Source of the DNA: Spirochaetota bacterium
GTDB lineage: Bacteria; Spirochaetota; Spirochaetia; Treponematales; Treponemataceae
NCBI GenBank assembly: GCA_029571425.1
Contig: JAKPSR010000056.1
Coordinates: 1-5,059 of the forward strand
Direction of reading: 5' to 3'
DNA length: 5,059 nt
The first letter of the stretch is position 1, and the number at the start of each line of letters is the position of its first letter. The notes beneath the pieces are model-generated. The model had not been told where the DNA came from, did not search any database, and saw only the letters and a list, made by a program, of their open reading frames with translations. Below are positions 1 to 5,059 of this stretch, piece by piece. Both the position numbers and the translations under genes were made by a program.

Positions 1-1101
1 GGCGAAGGCGAGCTCGACGCTGGCGGCCGCGTCCCACAGCGGTCGCGGTAAGTCCTCTCCTTCCTGCCCCGCTGGGTCGATATCGGCGTTCGCGAGGACG
101 ATCGGCTTTCCGTGAAGGCATGCGTAGTCGAACAGCACGCCGGAAAGGTCGGTGACCATCGCCCTTGAGCGGGCCATCGATTGGTTGCCAGTGCGGTTTC
201 GGTCGATCTCGACGAGGGGCGAGTCGCGATACCGCCGCTCGATGTCGGCGATGAGCGCGCGGTGCGAGACGTAGAACTGCGGGTGCGGCCTGAAGATGAC
301 GCGCTGTCCGGCGTCGGCGAGGGCGTCGATGATGCCGGTGCCGTGCGTCACGACCGAGCTCCGCATACCCCACGCGGGTGCGTAGAGGACGATGTCTTCC
401 TCGGGGGGCGCGCCGTCTGCTCGCTCGGCCAGCATGTAGTCGAAGTAAGTGCATCCCGTCGGCAGTAGGGTCTTCTCGCGCGTGCCGCGAAGCCGCTCTA
501 GCGCGCGGACGCTCGCTTCCTGGAAAGGGCCGACGGTCAGGAGGGTGTCATACCAATCGAAGGCGTATTTCTCGTAGAAGCAGACGTCGGTGGGCGCGTG
601 GAAGAGATGGGCATAATGCTTGACCGATCGGGACCTTCTGAGTTGGTAGACGTCAAGGTGCGGCGTGGTCGAGACGACGAGCGGGCACGAGACGGCGTTC
701 ATCCAGGCGATCGTCGCCATTTCGCCGCCGGGCCTGAGCGGGGAGAAGCCGGGAAGTTCGAGCGAGAGGGCGGGATCGGCCGGGTCTGGCGTGACGTAGG
801 CGCAGCGCACTCCCGCGCGCGCGAGCGCGTCGACGACGGGCTTGAAGACCTGCCAGTACCGACCGCCCTCCGACTGAAAGACCACGTCGGGAAGCGCGTT
901 CCCCTTCGCGCCGCGTCGTGCGGCGCCCCTAAGCGATATCCGGCTTCGCGCGGCGTACCACAGGTTCCGGAGCGCGAAGGCGGCGGTCATCGCCATGCCG
1001 AAGATAGCGTAGAGGAGCAGGCTTCCCGTCCCCGGGTCGAGGTAGGCGAAGGCGTACGTCGGCGCGAGGAGCAGGAAGAGCGCGTAGAAGGCGCGCGTCA
1101 T
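1..1101 (-). CDS. CDP-glycerol glycerophosphotransferase-like membrane protein (3' end outside window)
   Basis: The frame is open from the ATG at 1101 to the left edge, giving 367 residues with no stop, so the C-terminus is missing. Residues 1-19 form a signal-peptide-like or first membrane segment (MTRAFYALFLLLAPTYAFA). A YLDPGTGS motif (20-27) and a second hydrophobic helix (about 28-47) follow, then a basic stretch and a soluble domain. That domain starts near VVFQSEGGRYWQVFK (73-87). It has the look of the TagB/TagF-type transferase family (Glyphos_transf): His168 in HLFHAPTD, TGCTYFDYM (216-224), VLYAPAWG (238-245), RPHPQ (271-275) and TDLSGVLFDYA (317-327). In that family two histidines, one in an RxHP context, are catalytic; His168 and His273 are the candidates. 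Known members transfer polyol phosphate from CDP-activated donors to surface polymers; the donor and acceptor here are unknown. The start overlaps the ettA stop (ATGA) and has only a weak AAAG ahead of it, suggesting translational coupling. Family assignment is fairly sure; the substrate is not. Confidence 0.82.
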   Translation of the reverse strand, partial: MTRAFYALFLLLAPTYAFAYLDPGTGSLLLYAIFGMAMTAAFALRNLWYAARSRISLRGAARRGAKGNALPDVVFQSEGGRYWQVFKPVVDALARAGVRCAYVTPDPADPALSLELPGFSPLRPGGEMATIAWMNAVSCPLVVSTTPHLDVYQLRRSRSVKHYAHLFHAPTDVCFYEKYAFDWYDTLLTVGPFQEASVRALERLRGTREKTLLPTGCTYFDYMLAERADGAPPEEDIVLYAPAWGMRSSVVTHGTGIIDALADAGQRVIFRPHPQFYVSHRALIADIERRYRDSPLVEIDRNRTGNQSMARSRAMVTDLSGVLFDYACLHGKPIVLANADIDPAGQEGEDLPRPLWDAAASVELAFA

Positions 1102-2864
1102 CTTTGCAGCTTGCGGTACACGCCCCGATGCGGGGTGTCCGCCTCCTTGCCGTAACGCTCGTGCCTCCACTCGGCGTACTCGCTCCAGTTTCCGTCGTAC
1201 CAAACGACCTCGCCGTCTGCCTCGAAGGCGATTAGGTGGGTGCACACCCGGTCGAGGAACCAGCGGTCGTGGCTGACGACGAGCACGCACCCGGCGAAGG
1301 ACTCAAGCGCCTCCTCGAGCGCGCGCATCGTGTTGACGTCAAGGTCGTTCGTCGGCTCGTCGAGTAGGAGGACGTTCGCCCCCTCCTTTACCATCATCGC
1401 CAGGTTGAGCCGATTTCGCTCGCCGCCTGAGAGGACGCCGACCTTGCGCGACTGGTCAGCGCCCGAGAAGTTGAACCACGAGCAGTACGCGCGCGAGTTC
1501 ACCTCGCGCACCGGGCCGTTGATCCCGCGTCCGTTCGCGTCCACGGCGCCGAGCTTGATGACGTCGAGCCCGTCGGAGAGCTGCTCCCACACCGTTTTGT
1601 CCGGATCGAGCTTTCCGCGCATCTGGTCGACGTAGGTGAGCTTTACCGTCTCCCCGAGTCGGATGGTTCCCGCGTCTGGCTTCACGATCGCTTCCTCGCC
1701 GTTCGGTCCGCCGGTAGGGACGGCTTGTCCCGCGGCGCCCGCGATCAGCTTGAAAAGGGTCGTCTTTCCCGCGCCGTTCGGGCCGACGATGCCGACGATG
1801 GCCCCGGGGGGTACGATGAATTCCACGTTGTCGAAGAGAAGCCTGTCTCCGTAGGATTTCGCGAGGCCCTTAGCCTCGATGACCACGTTCCCGAGGCGGG
1901 GTCCGGCGGGAATAGTGATCTTGGTGTCCTTGACCTTTTCCTTCCCGTCGTCCGCGAGGAGTTTTTCGTATTGGTTGATGCGGGCCTTGCTCTTCGCGTG
2001 ACGGCCCTTCGGGCTCATGCTGATCCACTCGAGCTCGCGCTCAAGCTGCTTGCGCCGGTCGGACTCTCCTTTCTCCTCTCGCGCGATGCGCTCGGACTTT
2101 TGCTGGAGCCATCCCGAGTAGTTCCCCTTCCACGGGATTCCCTCGCCTCGGTCGAGCTCGAGGATCCAGCCGGCGACGTTGTCGAGAAAGTAGCGATCGT
2201 GGGTGACGGCGATGATCGTTCCCTCGTATTGCTGAAGGTGACGCTCGAGCCAAGCGACCGTTTCGGCGTCGAGGTGGTTCGTCGGCTCGTCGAGGAGGAG
2301 GATGTCGGGCTTCTGGAGGAGGAGGCGGCAGAGGGCGACGCGGCGGCGCTCTCCGCCCGAAAGCACGTCGACGACTTGGTCGCCCGACGGGCATCGTAGG
2401 GCTTCCATCGCGAGCTCGAGCTGATTGTCGAGCTCCCACGCGTTGCAGGCGTCGAGCCGCTCCTGCACCTTCGCCTGGCGTTCCATCAGCTTGTCCATAT
2501 CCGCGTCCGGGTCGCCGAACGCCTCGTTGATCGCGTCGAACTCGGCGAGGAGGTCGGTGATTTCCTTAACGCCCTCGGAAACGACTTCTTTAACGGTCTT
2601 GCCCGGCTCGAGGTGCGGCTCCTGCGCGAGGTATCCGATCGTGTAGCCCGGCGCGCACGAGGTCTCACCGAGGAATTCGGTGTCGACCCCGGCCAGGATC
2701 TTGAGGAGGCTCGACTTTCCCGAGCCGTTGAGGCCGATGACCCCTATCTTGGCGCCGTAAAAGTAGGAAAGGCTGATGTCCTTGAGGACCTGTTTCGTCC
2801 CGTGGCTCTTGGAGACACGGTCCATCGTATAGATGATTTTCTTGTCGTCTGTCGTCTTTGCCAT
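1098..2864 (-). CDS. ettA: EttA, energy-dependent translational throttle ABC-F ATPase
   Basis: This 588-residue cytosolic protein has two ABC ATPase domains and no membrane segment. EttA binds the ribosomal E site and gates entry into elongation according to ATP/ADP level. Domain 1 has Walker A GLNGSGKS (44-51), signature LSGGE (168-172), Walker B LLLDEPTNHLD (189-199, Glu193) and switch His222. The linker (about 240-305), with IPWKGNYSGWLQQKSERI and a charged coiled segment, corresponds to the P-site tRNA-interaction arm. Domain 2 has GPNGAGKT (361-368), LSGGE (478-482), LLLDEPTNDLD (499-509, Glu503) and His532. All ATPase residues are present. Compared with E. coli EttA as I recall it (555 residues), it has about six extra N-terminal residues and two insertions in domain 2 (about 379-395 and 441-452). 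The start is fixed: an in-frame TAG lies four codons upstream, and the next Met is residue 14, inside conserved sequence. No Shine-Dalgarno precedes it. Its stop overlaps the next gene's ATG. Confidence 0.96.
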   Translation of the reverse strand: MAKTTDDKKIIYTMDRVSKSHGTKQVLKDISLSYFYGAKIGVIGLNGSGKSSLLKILAGVDTEFLGETSCAPGYTIGYLAQEPHLEPGKTVKEVVSEGVKEITDLLAEFDAINEAFGDPDADMDKLMERQAKVQERLDACNAWELDNQLELAMEALRCPSGDQVVDVLSGGERRRVALCRLLLQKPDILLLDEPTNHLDAETVAWLERHLQQYEGTIIAVTHDRYFLDNVAGWILELDRGEGIPWKGNYSGWLQQKSERIAREEKGESDRRKQLERELEWISMSPKGRHAKSKARINQYEKLLADDGKEKVKDTKITIPAGPRLGNVVIEAKGLAKSYGDRLLFDNVEFIVPPGAIVGIVGPNGAGKTTLFKLIAGAAGQAVPTGGPNGEEAIVKPDAGTIRLGETVKLTYVDQMRGKLDPDKTVWEQLSDGLDVIKLGAVDANGRGINGPVREVNSRAYCSWFNFSGADQSRKVGVLSGGERNRLNLAMMVKEGANVLLLDEPTNDLDVNTMRALEEALESFAGCVLVVSHDRWFLDRVCTHLIAFEADGEVVWYDGNWSEYAEWRHERYGKEADTPHRGVYRKLQR

Positions 2865-2870
2865 GGAGAC

Positions 2871-2899
2871 AGTCTACACGAAACGCGAGGATATTTCCA
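2871..2899 (-). promoter_or_regulatory. Candidate sigma70-type promoter for ettA, possibly leaderless
   Basis: On the minus strand, TGGAAA (2899-2894) and TAGACT (2876-2871) are separated by 17 bases. Each matches four of six bases of the TTGACA/TATAAT consensus. Six bases (GTCTCC) separate the -10-like box from the ettA ATG, so transcription from this promoter would start at or within a base or two of the start codon. The lack of a Shine-Dalgarno before ettA fits this. The hexamers are only moderate matches and could be chance; the gap is less GC-rich than the genes around it. Confidence 0.35.
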
Positions 2900-2933
2900 T
2901 TGATCGGCGATGCTGCCCTGGCGTCGCGAGAGT

Positions 2934-3401
2934 TTATTTTTCCATAGCCCTCAGCAGGTTCACCATCTCGATCGCGACGCAGGCGGCGTCGAAGCCTTTG
3001 TTCCCCGATTTCGTCCCGGCGCGCTCGACCGCCTGCTCGATGGAGTCGACCGTCAGCACCCCGAAAGAGATGGGCTTGCCCGTCTCAAGGGACACGTGGG
3101 CGATCCCCTTTGAGGCCTCGGCGCACACGTAATCGAAATGGGGCGTCGCGCCGCGTATCACCGCGCCGAGGCAGATCACGGCGTCCACGTCGTCTCGCTC
3201 GGCGAGGCGCCGCGCCGCGAGGGGAAGCTCGAACGCGCCCGGGACCCAGGCCAGGGTAATGCTTTCCTCGTCGGCCCCATGCCGCTTCAGCGCGTCGAGC
3301 GCGCCTCCGACGAGGCGCGAGACCACGAATTCGTTGAACCGAGCGGCGACCAGGGCGTAGCGCCCTTTCCCGGCGACGAGTTTCCCTTCAATTACCTTCA
3401 T
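2934..3401 (-). CDS. ribH: 6,7-dimethyl-8-ribityllumazine synthase (RibH)
   Basis: RibH condenses 5-amino-6-ribitylaminouracil with 3,4-dihydroxy-2-butanone 4-phosphate to give dimethylribityllumazine, the penultimate step of riboflavin synthesis. The protein is complete at 155 residues, the usual length (B. subtilis RibH is 154). Conserved blocks appear in order: ARFN (20-23) with the ring-stacking Phe22, WVPGAFELP (52-60), CLGAVIRGATPHFDYV (78-92 region) with the proton-transfer His88, FGVLT (113-117) and EQAVERAGTKSGNKG (122-136) with phosphate-binding Arg127. Numbering of the key residues matches the Bacillus enzyme, so the protein should be active and probably assembles into pentamers or a 60-mer capsid. 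The ATG shares an ATGA with the ribBA stop and has a strong AGGAGG ahead of it inside the end of ribBA. It is the last rib gene seen here; 69 bases then separate it from ettA. Confidence 0.98.
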   Translation of the reverse strand: MKVIEGKLVAGKGRYALVAARFNEFVVSRLVGGALDALKRHGADEESITLAWVPGAFELPLAARRLAERDDVDAVICLGAVIRGATPHFDYVCAEASKGIAHVSLETGKPISFGVLTVDSIEQAVERAGTKSGNKGFDAACVAIEMVNLLRAMEK

Positions 3402-4633
3402 ATTGCCCTCCTGTTGTCATGTATATGCTCCATGCGCTCTTCCTTGGTGCGGAGGTAGCGCTCGTTTCGCTCATTCGACTTCACGATGATGGGAACCCGC
3501 TCCATCACCTCGATCCCGAACGACGAGAGGCCGGATATCTTCGCGGGGTTATTGGTCATAAGCCTGACCGGTCCCACGCCGAGGTCGCGAAGGATCTGCG
3601 CGCCCGCGTGGTAGTCGCGCTCGTCCGCGCGGAAGCCGAGCCGAAGGTTGGCGTCGACCGTGTCGAGCCCGCGATCCTGAAGCTCGTAGGCGCGGAGTTT
3701 GTTGACGAGCCCGATGCCCCGCCCTTCCTGCCGGAGGTATACGAGCACGCCCCGTTTTTCGTCGGCTATCACGCGAAGGGCGATTTCGTACTGCTCTCCG
3801 CAGTCGCACCGCCGCGACCCGAGCGCGTCTCCGGTTAGGCACTCGGAGTGCACTCGCGCGAGGACCGGCTCGCCGTCGGTGACGTTTCCCATCGCGAGGG
3901 CGACGTGCTCAGCGCCGGTAAAGGTCTCGCGGTAGCCGTACAGGCGAAAGTCGCCGAAGTCCGTCGGAAGGACGGTCTCGGCGACTCGCTCGACGAGGCG
4001 CTCCCGCGCCTGGCGGTAGCGCGCGACGTCGGCGACGCTGAGGAATGGCAGTCCGTGCTCAGCGGCAAAGCGGGTAAGGTCATCGCCTCGGGCCATGGCG
4101 CCGTCGTCGCGGAGTATCTCGCAGATGACCCCGGCATGGGCCGTCCCGTGTGTCGGTTCGGGCAGGGCGAGTCGGACGAGATCGACGGCCGCTTCCGTGT
4201 GGCCGCGCCGCTCAAGGACGCCACCCGCTCGCGCCGCGAGGGGAAAGAGGTGGCCGGGCCTACGCAGGTCGCTCCCCGCGCTTCCGGGATCCGCGAGGGC
4301 GCGGGCGGTGATGGCGCGATCCGCGGCCGATATCCCCGTTCCCGTCGCGACGGCGTCAACGGAAACGGCGAACGCGGTTCCGTGAGGGTCGGAATTAGCG
4401 CTCTCCATCGGGCGAAGCCCAAGCTCGCCGAGGCGAGCGGACTCCATCGCGACGCAGACGAGGCCGCGTCCCCGGCTTACCATGAAATTCATCGACTCAG
4501 GCGTCGCGAACTCGGCCGCCATCACGAGGTCGCCCTCGTTCTCGCGGGATTCGTCGTCCGCCACGACTACCATGCGGCCTTCCCGTATCGCCTCGAGCGC
4601 GGCTTCTACCCGCGCCATGCTCCTTTCTTGCAT
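3398..4633 (-). CDS. ribBA: Bifunctional DHBP synthase / GTP cyclohydrolase II (RibBA)
   Basis: Two fused enzymes supply both riboflavin precursors. Residues about 6-207 are 3,4-dihydroxy-2-butanone 4-phosphate synthase, acting on ribulose 5-phosphate. They carry the acidic metal/substrate loop DDESRENEGD (26-35), GTGISAADR (98-106), RPGHLFPL (125-132), GHTEAAVDL (144-152) and GVICEI (168-173). Residues about 215-400 are GTP cyclohydrolase II: zinc cysteines Cys265, Cys276 and Cys278 in HSECLTGDALGSRRCDCG, RQEGRGIG (301-308), DERDY (337-341, with the catalytic Asp/Arg pair as Asp337 and Arg339) and TNNPAK (360-365). Both halves keep their key residues, so both activities are expected. The 411-residue length is typical. 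I chose the ATG at 4633 because AAGGAG stands seven bases ahead. An in-frame ATG at 4651 overlaps the ribE stop but lacks a ribosome site, and one at 4618 is too close to its own AGGAG. A short insertion (about residues 158-166) precedes GVICEI. The stop shares ATGA with ribH. Confidence 0.97.
   Translation of the reverse strand: MQERSMARVEAALEAIREGRMVVVADDESRENEGDLVMAAEFATPESMNFMVSRGRGLVCVAMESARLGELGLRPMESANSDPHGTAFAVSVDAVATGTGISAADRAITARALADPGSAGSDLRRPGHLFPLAARAGGVLERRGHTEAAVDLVRLALPEPTHGTAHAGVICEILRDDGAMARGDDLTRFAAEHGLPFLSVADVARYRQARERLVERVAETVLPTDFGDFRLYGYRETFTGAEHVALAMGNVTDGEPVLARVHSECLTGDALGSRRCDCGEQYEIALRVIADEKRGVLVYLRQEGRGIGLVNKLRAYELQDRGLDTVDANLRLGFRADERDYHAGAQILRDLGVGPVRLMTNNPAKISGLSSFGIEVMERVPIIVKSNERNERYLRTKEERMEHIHDNRRAI
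3407..3412 (-). promoter_or_regulatory. Shine-Dalgarno of ribH
   Basis: AGGAGG (3412-3407) lies five bases before the ribH ATG and inside the last codons of ribBA. It supports 3401 as the ribH start and indicates that ribH can be initiated independently as well as by coupling at the ATGA overlap. Confidence 0.85.
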
Positions 4634-4640
4634 TGTTTTT

Positions 4641-4646
4641 CTCCTT
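4641..4646 (-). promoter_or_regulatory. Shine-Dalgarno of ribBA, abutting the ribE stop
   Basis: AAGGAG (4646-4641) begins one base after the ribE TGA (4650-4648) and sits seven bases before the ATG at 4633. It decides the ribBA start over the in-frame ATGs at 4651 and 4618. Its position means that ribosomes ending ribE translation sit on this site, favouring re-initiation and a balanced output of the two proteins. Confidence 0.85.
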
Positions 4647-4647
4647 T

Positions 4648-5059
4648 TCATGCGAAACCGTGCGCGCGAAGGAATGCCTCGTCGACGCGCGAACGCGCAG
4701 TTGTGGCTTGCGGGGCGGCGGCCGCCGCAACGGCCGCCGCGCGCGCGTATCTGGCGAGCTGGTCGCACTCAATGTGGACCGAGTCCCCGACTCGCCTCGC
4801 GCCGAGCGTGGTGACGAGCCGCGTGTGCGGGATCAGCGAAACCGAAAACCATCCTTCGCCGATACCTTGGACCGTGAGGCTTGCGCCGTCGACGGCGATC
4901 GATCCGGCTGGCGTGACGAGCGCCGCGATCGAGTCGTCCATCGAGAGGCGAAGGACGGTCGCGTTCCCCTCTCTCGCGCGCGAAAGGACGCGCGCGATGC
5001 CGTCCACGTGCCCGGAGACGAGATGCCCGCCGATCCTTCCCGAGGCCGAAAGGGCCCGC
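4648..5059 (-). CDS. ribE: Riboflavin synthase alpha chain, C-terminal part (5' end outside window)
   Basis: The frame is open from the right edge to the TGA at 4650-4648; 136 residues are visible and the first barrel is cut off. Riboflavin synthase dismutates two molecules of dimethylribityllumazine into riboflavin and the pyrimidine that RibH reuses. Visible residues start near the inter-barrel junction with GRIGGHLVSGHVDG (7-20). The second lumazine-binding barrel follows, including GSIAVDGASLTV (52-63, with the conserved Ser of the DG-SLT motif), FSVSLIPHTRLVTTLG (71-86) and GDSVHIECDQLARY (91-104). The C-terminus ends in VDEAFLRAHGFA, a usual type of ending, but is joined by an alanine-rich stretch (about 105-115) whose codons form a perfect inverted repeat. 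A GTG at 5007 is internal (the Val of HVDG), not a start. It is called ribE in Bacillus naming and ribC in E. coli naming. Confidence 0.96.
   Translation of the reverse strand, partial: RALSASGRIGGHLVSGHVDGIARVLSRAREGNATVLRLSMDDSIAALVTPAGSIAVDGASLTVQGIGEGWFSVSLIPHTRLVTTLGARRVGDSVHIECDQLARYARAAAVAAAAAPQATTARSRVDEAFLRAHGFA
4715..4740. repeat. Perfect 10-bp GC inverted repeat in the ribE 3' coding region
   Basis: GCGGCGGCCG (4715-4724) and its exact reverse complement CGGCCGCCGC (4731-4740) flank a six-base spacer. All ten stem pairs are G-C, so the ribE mRNA can form a very stable hairpin about 80 bases ahead of the ribBA start. It is made of alanine codons in the protein's linker before the C-terminal helix. 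No U-tract follows it on either strand, so it is not a standard intrinsic terminator. It may be a by-product of alanine codon use in GC-rich DNA. Confidence 0.75.

Noticed and set aside
598..1155. A 185-codon plus-strand open frame opposite the transferase-like gene
   Set aside because: The minus strand here encodes recognisable family motifs over the whole stretch; the plus-strand product is a low-complexity Arg/Glu/Gly-rich shadow.
1347..2301. Near-identical 25-base stretches at about 1347-1371 and 2277-2301
   Set aside because: They encode the two Walker B motifs (LLLDEPTN) of EttA and reflect its paired ATPase domains, not a mobile repeat.
1725..2399. A 224-codon plus-strand open frame opposite ettA
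   Set aside because: It is antisense to well-conserved EttA coding sequence, shows no recognisable domain, and such mirror frames are expected in GC-rich genes.
2900..2933. Possible intrinsic terminator after ribH
   Set aside because: Only a three-pair stem with no following U-tract can be drawn.
3419..3838. A 139-codon plus-strand open frame opposite ribBA
   Set aside because: It is antisense to the conserved GTP cyclohydrolase II domain and resembles no family.
4634..4768. N-terminal extension of RibBA up to an ATG at 4768
   Set aside because: The added residues are Arg-rich, overlap the end of ribE by more than 100 bases and have no conserved character; the Shine-Dalgarno and family length favour 4633.
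5005..5007. GTG at 5007 as the start of ribE
   Set aside because: The frame continues upstream with the conserved GGHLVSGH block; the GTG is the Val of HVDG within the protein.

Overview
This window carries five genes, all on the minus strand and densely packed. Read in the direction of transcription (from high to low coordinates), they are the 3' part of riboflavin synthase (ribE), a bifunctional RibBA, lumazine synthase (ribH), a 69-bp gap, the ABC-F translation factor EttA, and the 5' part of a membrane-anchored CDP-glycerol glycerophosphotransferase-like protein that runs off the left edge. The DNA is GC-rich (by eye about 60-65 %). This explains why both strands and all frames contain long spurious open frames antisense to the real genes.

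Right part (about 2934-5059): the end of a riboflavin operon in the order ribE-ribBA-ribH, the order known from Bacillus-type rib operons, where ribD normally comes first. RibBA supplies both precursors: dihydroxybutanone phosphate from ribulose 5-phosphate, and the pyrimidine from GTP. RibH condenses them to dimethylribityllumazine, and RibE dismutates that to riboflavin. Any ribD gene or upstream FMN riboswitch would lie beyond the right edge and cannot be seen. The genes are translationally coupled: the ribE stop abuts the Shine-Dalgarno of ribBA, and ribBA and ribH share an ATGA.

Left part (1-2864): ettA begins after a short gap with no evident terminator and with no Shine-Dalgarno. A promoter-like pair of hexamers is placed so that transcription could start at the ATG itself. 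The ettA stop shares an ATGA with the transferase-like gene, whose N-terminus has a signal peptide or first membrane helix, a YLDPGTGS motif and a second hydrophobic helix.

The taxon cannot be fixed from this window. The YLDPGTGS membrane-anchored transferase and the EttA N-terminus resemble what I recall from spirochaetes and some other diderm bacteria, combined with high GC. This is a weak suggestion only. I see no mobile element, CRISPR array, RNA gene or evident new defence or biosynthetic system; the window looks like ordinary chromosomal core genes with some local oddities listed under findings.
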